64,000 bases of DNA from Chitinispirillaceae bacterium (GTDB lineage Bacteria; Fibrobacterota; Chitinivibrionia; Chitinivibrionales; Chitinispirillaceae), in assembly GCA_016932075.1 (NCBI GenBank), contig JAFGDP010000061.1:3010-67009 (forward strand), in the 5' to 3' direction. Of this stretch, positions 44,321-52,618 are shown in pieces. The notes beneath the pieces were generated by a model. That model had not been told where the DNA came from. It did not search any database and was given only the letters and a program-made list of their open reading frames with translations. Positions within the stretch are counted from its first letter, which is position 1. The number at the start of each line of letters is the position of its first letter. A program made the position numbers and the translations under genes.

Positions 44321-45646
44321 TCAGCGTTCTATAATGAGTTTTTGCGTACCCTGCCGCCCGTTCAGTGAATAGTTGATGAGGTGCATTCCATTGTCTCCCC
44401 ATGAGCGCCCGAACGACGCATCGGAAATGGCATTCGTTCCCCGTGCGATCCGCGTCGAACCCGATGCGACCACTCTCCCGTCAATGGAGAATACCCGATA
44501 GGTCATTAATCCGGCGTGTTCTGAAATAATTCTGATGATTCCCTGGTTTATGGAAAACACCGGGTTGCCGGAGGAATTCGATGTTGCTGGGAGAGGATTT
44601 TCCGTCACCCCAACCCGCTGTATTTGACTCCCTTGAGCGCCGACGTCGTTCCAGACGTTATTACACACCTGGCTTGCGCTCACCAAATTATAGGAATACG
44701 GCGGCGTGAAACTGCATGTTGACGTGGTCGGCTGACTGCCCTTGCAATGGAAAAAAATATTGTCCTTGACGTCCCAGCATCCCGGCTCATCGCAATAATA
44801 CGCGCCGATCGGTCCTTCTTCGAATCCCTGGTCGTCATCAACTTCGCCGCTGCCGATCTGCTGGAAATAGTTGCCTTCGATCCGCAGTTTGGCGCCCACG
44901 CGTGAGTTGATCCCTGTCGCGCCGACACCGTCTTTGGTGCAGATATACACATTGTTGAAGATATGACCGGTGCCGCCCCGGTAACTGGGCTGACGGGAGT
45001 TACAGTTCAGTAAATAATTGTAACAATAGGTCATTTTCCGGTCGTAGGTGTCGCCCGATGAAGAGCCCACCAGACTGGTTTTGTAACTGTCGTGCAAATA
45101 GCAGCGTGATACGGTGATGTACTCCGATGCTTTCTTTGCGTCAAGCAGGCCGTCGTAGTAGTCCTTGTCGTGGTCCAGGTCGTTGTACAACTCGCAATGA
45201 TCCACCCAGACGTGATCGACCGGACCTTCGATGCTGATACAGTCCTTGTCGCCGATATTGACGTGATGAATGATAAGGTTCTGAATGATGATGTTGTTCG
45301 ACTTGACGATCTTGATACCGACGCCGTTGAAAATCCCGTTCGCGCCCGAACCGATGATCGAGATATTGCTGACCTCTTTGACGTTGATCTTGCCTTCATC
45401 CGGTGAATTCGACGGCGTGATGGTGTCGTTGACGTAAATGATAAGCCCGCTTGCATCCGGCTCAAGCAGGTCCTGGAGCTGGTTGCCTGTTGAAACGGTA
45501 TGCGTTGAGCCCCCCCTCCCTCCGGTGGTCCCGCCGTCAAGGTTGGCAAAGCCGATGGGTGACGAGGGCAACGCGTACCCTGCAGACAGGAAAGAGATCG
45601 CGCCGAGAATCGAGGCTGCTTTAGCGAGGTATCTGTTTGTTCTCAT
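44321..45646 (-). CDS. Pectate lyase, PL1 family (RQPSYRGG variant)
   Basis: The start is ATG 45646, with AAAAAGGAG upstream. A 441-residue exported enzyme and the first of eight lyase genes. It has TTGGRGGSTHTV, WVDHCELYNDLDHD, DAKKASEYITVSR and RQPSYRGG (218-225). The R-x-P-x-x-R frame is kept, but the HHN upstream of it is YCYN and the residue after the second Arg is Gly, so it is the most divergent of the five PL1 proteins here. A sorting domain ends it (MTYRVFSIDGRVVASG ... LIIER). Transcription may begin in the 183-bp gap upstream; no pectin element of the 59-bp type is present there. Confidence 0.88.
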   Translation of the reverse strand: MRTNRYLAKAASILGAISFLSAGYALPSSPIGFANLDGGTTGGRGGSTHTVSTGNQLQDLLEPDASGLIIYVNDTITPSNSPDEGKINVKEVSNISIIGSGANGIFNGVGIKIVKSNNIIIQNLIIHHVNIGDKDCISIEGPVDHVWVDHCELYNDLDHDKDYYDGLLDAKKASEYITVSRCYLHDSYKTSLVGSSSGDTYDRKMTYCYNYLLNCNSRQPSYRGGTGHIFNNVYICTKDGVGATGINSRVGAKLRIEGNYFQQIGSGEVDDDQGFEEGPIGAYYCDEPGCWDVKDNIFFHCKGSQPTTSTCSFTPPYSYNLVSASQVCNNVWNDVGAQGSQIQRVGVTENPLPATSNSSGNPVFSINQGIIRIISEHAGLMTYRVFSIDGRVVASGSTRIARGTNAISDASFGRSWGDNGMHLINYSLNGRQGTQKLIIER

Positions 45647-45829
45647 TGGTGCGCTCCTTTTTAAGGTTATTCTGGAAATTGCGTTCTTTGCGTTATCGTA
45701 CTCGTATCCCATGACGTTTTACAATCGAATCGGGAACCTTGGCCATACGGTTAATCGCGTAAACAGCGATAATAGTTAAAACATTTCGTCTCATAACTCA
45801 GCCAATTCTAAAAAAATCTTTATCTGTCC

Positions 45830-48004
45830 CTATCGAACTTTCTGAATTTGCACAAACCGCTGTCCGCTACGCTGATTTTCATACAAGAGTCTGATCCACG
45901 CTTCGTTGCGCGCACGGTTTTCCACCCGTACTTCGTCTATCATGCCGTCAAACCATTGTGATTCGTCGTCGGACTGCCTTCCTATGGTCAGATCGTAGAA
46001 ATTGTTCGAAATCGACGCGCTCACTCCTGCCGCAGCCGCAGTGCTGTCCGCTAGCATGCCGTTGACGTACAGATACTGCCGCATGCCGCGGCGCACGCCG
46101 GTCAGATGGGTCCAGACGTTGATTGTTGCCGGTGATGACGTGGTGGTATCCACGCCATAGCCGCGCAGCCCGCCGTAGAATTCCCACTGGTTCCGCTCGT
46201 TCATTCTGAGCCCGTACTGCGCGCTGCCCTTGGAAACGATCACGCGATTGTCCCGCTGCACATTGCGGCCGTACACCCACGCCGAAACCGTGTAAAAACT
46301 GTCGGCCTGCACGTCAAGGCTGGTGTTGCGCGCATTGAGCACCGAGACACACTGTGAAGAACCGTCAAAATCGAGCCCTCTTCCCGCAACTGCAGAAACG
46401 TCAGACGAGCCGTCCATTTCAGTGGGCGTGCCAGTATATCCGTTTGCAGTCGCGTCGTTCTTCTCATCACCACCAGCCTCTCCAAAGTGCCAGACCCCCT
46501 GAAATCCTTCCGTGGTTCTGAACACAAGCGATGGCACAGAGGTTTTTCGCGCTGCTGGATTTCCCCAGTAAATGCGGCACGCGGGTGTCGAGGCATTGCC
46601 GAACACCGTGTCTATTCGTACCCACACAACGGCGCTTGAGGTTGCCGAGTCCCAGTATTCGATCTCAAACGAGAGAAGCGAGTTGTCAGGCCGGGCCAGC
46701 AGCAGGTCCTCTCCCTCTTTTCGCGCCTGGCTGAAGTCGATTTCCACAGCGGTGAGCCGCACGAGCACGGGAAAACCATACACGTTCTGGCCAACGTTCG
46801 CGCCGGTTGAAGTCGTATTAAGCGTCATCTGCGCCGCATTCTGCCATGCCGCGTACGGATCAAGCACAAAAACCCCTGCCGAGTCAATAACAACATTGGT
46901 AAACAGGACTATCGCAGGATGGGCGCTGCTCTGCTGATACACAATGCTTCCATACACGCCCTGCGCCAGGGAATCAAAGGTGACGCTTGTGGCGCCGGCG
47001 ACGGTCTGCGCAGACCGCATCGTGCCAGGCATATAAACATGTCCTGCCAACGCCTGCAGCGAATCAGGCAGCGGCACCACAAGGGTTGCGGTCCCAAGAA
47101 TCGCAGCATCCGGAATCGTGATTACTCGCTGACTGTTAATAGTGATGCCGGTTCGGAATATCCTATCCCCGGAGGCTGCATGCAGGTTATAGCTTCCTTG
47201 ACTAATATTGTATAAACGATAGGTTCCATCCGTAGTGGTTGTTGCGCTCAGCGATGAGTGTAACACACTGTCAAAATGAGGATTATGCGTTGCAGGAACA
47301 AGTGTTACATGAACCCCTGCTGCCGGCGATCCTGCCTGCATGATCCGGCCTGAGATCTCGTTTTCGACATTCAGTGTAAGCGTGTCTGATGACTTGACAA
47401 TAATATCGCTGAACAGCACTATTGGCGGCTCAGGTTGTGTTGCTCTGAACCGTATGCTGGAAAGAATTCCCAGCGGCACGCCGGACAATTCGGCAAGCGC
47501 GTCCATGCCCGTTGTTTGCTTCTGGAGAATGGTACCTGGAATAGAAATAATCCCTGGCGTTGCAGCAAGGCTGTCGGGTAGCAGAAACCTGAGAAATGCC
47601 GCGGCCCTGAGCACCTGGTCCCCCACCCGTGTCTCCCGCTGGGCAATCACTGAAACAGCGTTGACCAGTATCTGGGTGCTGTCAGCGGGATTCATTGCCC
47701 ATACGTTATAAGCACCCGGCTGCAGGCTGTCGAAATGATACTGTCCCGCCTTGTCCGTTGTATCGAAACGACCTGGCAACAATGCCCCGTCAGTTGCAGG
47801 ATCATAACCCGTGTCAATAAGCGCCACAATAGCGCCTGTCACTTCCTCCCCTGTGACTGCAACGATGTGTCCGCTTACCTCGGTGTCAGATCCGCCGCCC
47901 GCGATATTGATATCGGCGCAGCCGGAAATCAGTGCCGCACCTGTTACTGCCACAAACAACGCTCCGGCAATACGCACAACGCTATTCCTATTTTTTATCT
48001 TCAT
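45830..48004 (-). CDS. DUF2341/LamG lipoprotein with carboxypeptidase-regulatory-like modules
   Basis: The start is ATG 48004, which overlaps the upstream regulator gene by 17 bp. The 724-residue lipoprotein has lipobox LISGC, a regulatory-like beta module (about 40-110: SGHIVAVTGEEVTGAIVALID, GQYHFDSLQPGAYNV), a second one (about 225-300), a DUF2341 domain (about 395-490: YGFPVLVRLTAVEIDF, IYWGNPAARK) and a LamG-type lectin fold (about 510-724: GVWHFGEAGG, LDFDGSSQCVSV, WFDGMIDEVRV). Such proteins paired with TIGR02147 regulators are typical of Fibrobacter relatives. Probably a surface polysaccharide-binding lipoprotein; ligand unknown. Confidence 0.75.
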   Translation of the reverse strand: MKIKNRNSVVRIAGALFVAVTGAALISGCADINIAGGGSDTEVSGHIVAVTGEEVTGAIVALIDTGYDPATDGALLPGRFDTTDKAGQYHFDSLQPGAYNVWAMNPADSTQILVNAVSVIAQRETRVGDQVLRAAAFLRFLLPDSLAATPGIISIPGTILQKQTTGMDALAELSGVPLGILSSIRFRATQPEPPIVLFSDIIVKSSDTLTLNVENEISGRIMQAGSPAAGVHVTLVPATHNPHFDSVLHSSLSATTTTDGTYRLYNISQGSYNLHAASGDRIFRTGITINSQRVITIPDAAILGTATLVVPLPDSLQALAGHVYMPGTMRSAQTVAGATSVTFDSLAQGVYGSIVYQQSSAHPAIVLFTNVVIDSAGVFVLDPYAAWQNAAQMTLNTTSTGANVGQNVYGFPVLVRLTAVEIDFSQARKEGEDLLLARPDNSLLSFEIEYWDSATSSAVVWVRIDTVFGNASTPACRIYWGNPAARKTSVPSLVFRTTEGFQGVWHFGEAGGDEKNDATANGYTGTPTEMDGSSDVSAVAGRGLDFDGSSQCVSVLNARNTSLDVQADSFYTVSAWVYGRNVQRDNRVIVSKGSAQYGLRMNERNQWEFYGGLRGYGVDTTTSSPATINVWTHLTGVRRGMRQYLYVNGMLADSTAAAAGVSASISNNFYDLTIGRQSDDESQWFDGMIDEVRVENRARNEAWIRLLYENQRSGQRFVQIQKVR

Positions 48005-48827
48005 TGGCTCCCCGCGTTGCCGGAAAAAGGTTGAACGTGAACTGGTACACGCGATCAGGCTCATTGTCCAGTTTCGCAATCTCCAGAAGCTCTTTTCTGA
48101 ATTCACGCGTCTTGAGTTTGAACAGCTCGAACGTATCCTTTGAAATACTGAACGTAGTTGACGCGCTCAGCCGCTCGGCGCGTGATACCACATCGAATGA
48201 CCTGCGCGACAGTTCCAGCATCTCGATCTGAAACTTTTCAATGATAAACGCATCCTGCGCTGCCGGTTTTACGCCAATCACCACGTCAGTCTGATGATAC
48301 AGGCCGTTTTCATCCCGCTCAATAAGTCCGATCCGCTCGAGCAGCACAATCGACGCCTGCGCCTCCTTCGCAGATATCTGCGGCATCAGGTACGAGCCGA
48401 GCAGTGCATAATCGTCCTTGAACTCGATCATGCACGCGATTTCCCTGATAATGCTGTGGTACCACTTTGAATAGAACTCATACTGGTCCTTGTCAATAGT
48501 CTTGATATCAAGCGGCTTTCGGCACTCCACGATACGGCTGTAGTACATCGCCTTCTCGGCAATCGTCTTTCCCTGGTTGAAAAACACCAGGTTCTCAAAG
48601 TATTCCTTCTCCTCCTTTGACAGGTCCATTGCCGCGGCGATCTTTTCAATGCTGCTTTTTGTAAGGTTACGCTTGCCCTCAATGACGTAGTACAGGAACG
48701 CAGAAGCGTTAATGCCTGCCTTTTTCGAAAAGTAGCGGTACGAGAAGTACTTTTTCGCGGCCTTCTGGGCATTGTAATAGTCCTTGAGGAATAGCCGGTA
48801 ATTCTGGTACTCGAAAATATTAGGCAT
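47988..48827 (-). CDS. TIGR02147-family regulator
   Basis: The start is ATG 48827, giving 279 residues that open with MPNIFEYQNYRLFLKDYY, the signature of this family; a longer frame to 48890 has no ribosome site. Residues ~25-85 form an atypical helix-turn-helix (YFSYRYFSKKAGINASAFLY in pieces, TKSSIEKIAAAMDLSKEE), and the rest is helical (DUF4423-like). The family is an expanded set in Fibrobacter-type genomes, presumed transcriptional regulators. It is translationally coupled with the lipoprotein downstream, and the palindrome GTTCAC-N4-GTGAAC lies 89 bp upstream, a candidate autoregulatory site. Confidence 0.88.
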   Translation of the reverse strand: MPNIFEYQNYRLFLKDYYNAQKAAKKYFSYRYFSKKAGINASAFLYYVIEGKRNLTKSSIEKIAAAMDLSKEEKEYFENLVFFNQGKTIAEKAMYYSRIVECRKPLDIKTIDKDQYEFYSKWYHSIIREIACMIEFKDDYALLGSYLMPQISAKEAQASIVLLERIGLIERDENGLYHQTDVVIGVKPAAQDAFIIEKFQIEMLELSRRSFDVVSRAERLSASTTFSISKDTFELFKLKTREFRKELLEIAKLDNEPDRVYQFTFNLFPATRGANEDKK

Positions 48828-48915
48828 ATGCGTGTCTATCCCCCTCGTCCCTCCTGTGTCTGTGAACATAATATAGCCATTTTTTGTCATTTTTGCTTGT
48901 TTTTGTGTAATTGGT

Positions 48916-48931
48916 GTTCACCTTAGTGAAC
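48916..48931. promoter_or_regulatory. Palindrome GTTCAC-N4-GTGAAC upstream of the TIGR02147 gene
   Basis: A perfect inverted repeat with centre CTTA. It matches the palindrome at 8559-8574 in all twelve half-site bases. Its position 89 bp before the regulator start suits autoregulation by a dimer. Confidence 0.45.
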
Positions 48932-49071
48932 AGAGGATGGATAATTATATGAATGATAACAGGTTCTGGTTTTGGGGATTCCGACCCTATCCAGGGCCGA
49001 TTATATAAAAACCTAATGAGCGATGTTTAACCTTAGAGTATGCCTTGTATAGCAAATAAGTTAGCTCTTTC

Positions 49072-49155
49072 ATGCGATACAAGTTCCTTGGATTTGATTA
49101 CGCGATAATCCCCCCTTCTGAACTCGGGCTTGTCCACAAGATTTCCATTATCAGG
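49072..49155 (+). pseudogene. 3' remnant of a PorV/PorQ-like gene
   Basis: These 28 codons translate to a stretch starting MRYKFLGFDYA and ending HKISIIR. It matches the last part of the intact PorV-like gene (55236-55331) with one codon missing and a few substitutions. Upstream of the ATG the similarity stops. The same kind of GGTATC hairpin element follows both copies. It is a decayed, divergent paralogue fragment, not a sequencing duplicate. Confidence 0.8.
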
Positions 49156-49156
49156 G

Positions 49157-49296
49157 TCGGGATCGGTATCGCTATCGATATCGTGTTTTTATGTAGCCTG
49201 ATTCCTCTAGTAACAATCCTTTCTTAATTCGAATTCCGATACCGACGCCGATACCAATTATATTATCAGGATCGGTATCGGTATCGATATTGTTCT
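49157..49296. repeat. GGTATC/GATACC hairpin element, copy A
   Basis: A left arm of GGTATC-type hexamers (about 49160-49183), a T-rich spacer with CCTGATTCC and AACAATCCTTT, then a right arm CGATACCGACGCCGATACC (about 49237-49255). A second left arm follows (about 49269-49292), so this copy is 1.5 units long. The arms pair over about 18 bp. Confidence 0.75.
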
Positions 49297-49621
49297 TATC
49301 TTTGACCTATTTCGCCTACCAGAGACCTTTGCCCCGTCACCTTTCAATACCTGCAATTCCATTATTTGACAAACCCTTCCAAAACGCATATAATTAAATA
49401 ACATAAGACAACCAAATTATCTGTTTTTTATAGGGTCTGGCACAATGTCTTAACAATAAGCAAGCAGCGAGGCCGCATGTCGGTTGCCTTAACGCCGCGC
49501 CCTTGCGTGCGGACTCACAGGCAGCACGCCAATTATGAGGATAGCATCCTCTTCGTATGATTTTTTTCGTAATGCAGTTTGATTACAGCTGTTTGGCAGT
49601 GTCGTATAGATCGAATCTGTT

Positions 49622-52618
49622 ATGAAAAGATTCATTATTAAGAGCCCTTCAACACCTTTCCTTTTAATAATCCTCATTATTTCTGCAACCTTTGCTGAAA
49701 TAGACACATTATGGGCAGCAGGAGACGGCGGCGGTGATTTTACCACTTCAGCAAACGGCACCGGTGCTCCGGATGGCAGCTATACCTACGACCCTACCAA
49801 TAGCAGTCACACCTTTAACAATTTCAACGGCGGCGCTGCCGAAAAAGGACGCATTGATTCGGTTAAGCTGATGACGTACATTTATACCAGCGCAAGTCAG
49901 TCAAACGATAATGCAACGCTTACCCCCGATATCACCGGCGTGGCAAAAACCATTACAACGGCAATGTGGAACAACCGCGTCGGTTCGGGAAACGCGGGGT
50001 ATGAATTTTTTGATATCACCGGTGACGGTATTGCCATTGACAACGCTCCTGCGGGATGGAGCTTTTCCGATTTCACCGCCACCTCTAACATCGTTGTTAA
50101 TAATGTCAAGAACCAGGGGCCTGACGGCGGAAACTTCTACTACGATGCCTTTGCTTTTCAGATTTTCTATACTCCCAGCAAACCCGACCTTACGATTGAC
50201 ACGGTATACCAATCTTCTATCAACGGCACCGGCGAAGTCACCGTGCAATATGATTTAACGGACCTTGACCTTGATGCCTGCAAACTGACCATCGAGTATT
50301 CATACGATGCATCAACGTGGTACCAGGCCTATATCAAAAGCGCCTCCACCGGCAGCGTGGATAATACCGGGGTTGATGCCGGCACCTCCACCGGTCAGAT
50401 AACCGCCATAGCAACCGATGTGTCGGATGCGACATTTGTCTGGGACACGCCAAACGGCAACAACGAAAACGGCGCCTTTACCGGTGAGGACGCCAGCGCT
50501 TATATACGGATCACGCCGAATGACGGGGGGCAGGACGGCGACCTTCGGACAAGCGGTGCCTTTGTCGTTGATAACCAGGCACCCGCAGGGTACGATTGTT
50601 TGACGCCAATCAACGGAACGGACTGGCCCGGCCCGCAACCGACCCTGACGTCCGTCCAGGCAACGGACCTCAGCACGATCTCCTACCTCTTTGATATAGA
50701 CACCATTACCAGCGCCTTTACCGGCGATGCCTATCAGACAAGCGACTGGCAGTCAAACGATTACAACTGGACGACAAACCCCCTGGAAACGGGTGGGTAC
50801 TACTGGTGGCGTGTCAAAGCCAGCGATATCTTCGGCAATGAAGGCGCCTTTGCTATCGACACCTTCGATTTCCAGATATCCACCACCCGCCCGAACATGG
50901 TCATCGACAGCGTGAAACAGACTTCCATTGACGGCACCGGCCAGGTGACGGTGTACTGGGACCTTGCTGACCCGCAAAGCGAAAACTGCAAACTGACAAT
51001 CGAATATTCATTTGATTACGTTGCCTGGTACCAGGCCCATATCCAGAGCTCGTCAGCCGGCGCGGTCGACAATACCGGCGTGAGCGGCGGCACATCCGCC
51101 GGACAGGTCACCGGCATCGGTACCAATACGAATAACCAGACCTTTGTCTGGGACAGCGATAATGCCGGAAATGAAAACGGGGCATTTGCCGGTGAAGACG
51201 CCGCGGTCTGGATCAGAGGCGTACCCAACGACGGAGCCGAAGACGGAGAGACCATTACCTCTTCGGATTTCATGCTGGACAATCAGGCGCCCACCGGTTA
51301 TTCGTGCAGCAGCCCGGCCAACAGCGCAACCGACATCGTGTTATCGCCTACGTTACTAGCCAACAGCGCCACTGACCAATCAACCATGGAGTATTATTTT
51401 GAATGTGCAACGGATGCTGCTTTTACCACCGGCGTGCAGCACAGCGAATGGCAAAGCGGTGTGAGCTGGGAGCCTCCTGCCAGGCTTAACGGCAACACCA
51501 CCTATTACTGGCATGTCAAGGCCCGTGACGCCTACGGTAATGAAGGAACCTATGCGGCCTACTTCTCCTTTACGACAAGCACCGGATGGACCTATCCCGC
51601 CTCGGGTACGATCGGCCCGTGCACCGGGCCCGCCATTGGAGACGGCGTGGTCTATGTGGGTACCGCGGGAACCGATGATAAACTCTACTGCATTGATATT
51701 ACGGACGGCTCGCTGAAGTGGAGCACGGCGATCGGAGCGGATGTTGTTGCCGTGAGCGCGGCCTATGATGAAAGCGCGGGCAAATATACCGTGTATGTGG
51801 GCTATTCCAAAAATGTGGTTGCGTACTGGGACAACGGCAGTTCGTCAGCGGTCAAATGGTCCAGAACATACGGCAACCCGGCCAACGACCCCTCCGAGGC
51901 CATTCCCGATCCTGTCATGGGCAACGCCTATTACGCTTATAACAAGCTTGGCTACAAAGTATCAAATACCACTGGCAACGACGCGTCCGGCTGGCCCACC
52001 GCAAGTATTAATGCGAGTGAAAACAGCTCGCCGGTCATAGATGGGGCGAATGTCTATTTTGGTACTACCGGAGGGAATGTGTATAAATACCTGATTGACG
52101 GCACGTTACAGGGTAATGTGGCGACCAGCGGTTCAGCAATCAATACGCCGCTTGGCGCATGGCACGGCACCTTATTTGCAGCTCCGGATGACAATTTCGT
52201 ATACGCTATAAATATGTCAACCCTGACACTCACCTGGACATCCCCGAGCCTGGGCGCCGCCACCACCACCGGCGTTTTCTCTCTCGGCGGCTATATTCTC
52301 TATGTAGGGGCAGGAAACGATCTGGAAAAAATCACTAATAACGGGGCCTCGGCAACGGTTGCGGGCGCTCCCTGGCCATACAGTGCGGGCGGCGCCATCT
52401 ATTCAATGCCGATCACCAATGAGGACGGCACAAAAATATTCTTCGGATGCGATGACAACAGCGCCTATGGAATAAATACCTCCGCATCGGATTTGTCCGG
52501 TTTTCCAAAAACCGGCTCAGGAAACGCTTTGCATGGCGCACCGGTAATGGATGTTATAAACGGCATAGTCGTATTCACCTCGCTGGAAGGAAGGGTGTAT
52601 GGCTATACGATACAGTGA
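49622..52618 (+). CDS. Large secreted protein with duplicated Ig/FnIII-like modules and a PQQ-type beta-propeller
   Basis: A 998-residue exported protein. The signal peptide is about 1-25. Two ~140-residue units (about 188-330 and 422-562) repeat one another: both have KLTIEYS, WYQA, VDNTGV, GTS.GQ and NENGAF.GEDA. Each is followed by a fibronectin-III-like module that ends in a YYWWRVKA or YYWHVKARD strand. From about 645 on, PQQ-like blades occur (GDGVVYVGTAG, DGSLKWS, YFGTTGGNVYKY). There is no sorting domain at the C-terminus, unlike the next protein, which overlaps it by 20 bp. It may be a surface scaffold or adhesin. No enzyme motif is seen. Confidence 0.75.
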   Translation: MKRFIIKSPSTPFLLIILIISATFAEIDTLWAAGDGGGDFTTSANGTGAPDGSYTYDPTNSSHTFNNFNGGAAEKGRIDSVKLMTYIYTSASQSNDNATLTPDITGVAKTITTAMWNNRVGSGNAGYEFFDITGDGIAIDNAPAGWSFSDFTATSNIVVNNVKNQGPDGGNFYYDAFAFQIFYTPSKPDLTIDTVYQSSINGTGEVTVQYDLTDLDLDACKLTIEYSYDASTWYQAYIKSASTGSVDNTGVDAGTSTGQITAIATDVSDATFVWDTPNGNNENGAFTGEDASAYIRITPNDGGQDGDLRTSGAFVVDNQAPAGYDCLTPINGTDWPGPQPTLTSVQATDLSTISYLFDIDTITSAFTGDAYQTSDWQSNDYNWTTNPLETGGYYWWRVKASDIFGNEGAFAIDTFDFQISTTRPNMVIDSVKQTSIDGTGQVTVYWDLADPQSENCKLTIEYSFDYVAWYQAHIQSSSAGAVDNTGVSGGTSAGQVTGIGTNTNNQTFVWDSDNAGNENGAFAGEDAAVWIRGVPNDGAEDGETITSSDFMLDNQAPTGYSCSSPANSATDIVLSPTLLANSATDQSTMEYYFECATDAAFTTGVQHSEWQSGVSWEPPARLNGNTTYYWHVKARDAYGNEGTYAAYFSFTTSTGWTYPASGTIGPCTGPAIGDGVVYVGTAGTDDKLYCIDITDGSLKWSTAIGADVVAVSAAYDESAGKYTVYVGYSKNVVAYWDNGSSSAVKWSRTYGNPANDPSEAIPDPVMGNAYYAYNKLGYKVSNTTGNDASGWPTASINASENSSPVIDGANVYFGTTGGNVYKYLIDGTLQGNVATSGSAINTPLGAWHGTLFAAPDDNFVYAINMSTLTLTWTSPSLGAATTTGVFSLGGYILYVGAGNDLEKITNNGASATVAGAPWPYSAGGAIYSMPITNEDGTKIFFGCDDNSAYGINTSASDLSGFPKTGSGNALHGAPVMDVINGIVVFTSLEGRVYGYTIQ

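Larger units (their letters stand above)
48828..49621. other. Repeat-bearing intergenic region
   Basis: A 794-bp stretch between divergent genes. From left to right it holds the palindrome at 48916-48931, a 3' remnant of a PorV-like gene (49072-49155), a GGTATC/GATACC hairpin element (49157-49296), and a small hairpin GAGGAT-AGC-ATCCTC (49537-49551) near the start of the next gene. Nothing else was recognised. Confidence 0.65.

Noticed and set aside
48004..48106. Upstream extension of the DUF2341/LamG protein
   Set aside because: The extra residues lie inside the TIGR02147 gene in another frame, whereas ATG 48004 directly precedes a lipoprotein signal peptide.
49537..49551. Small hairpin GAGGAT-AGC-ATCCTC as a riboswitch
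   Set aside because: It is a single short stem with no conserved aptamer features; at most a leader hairpin of the 49622 gene.
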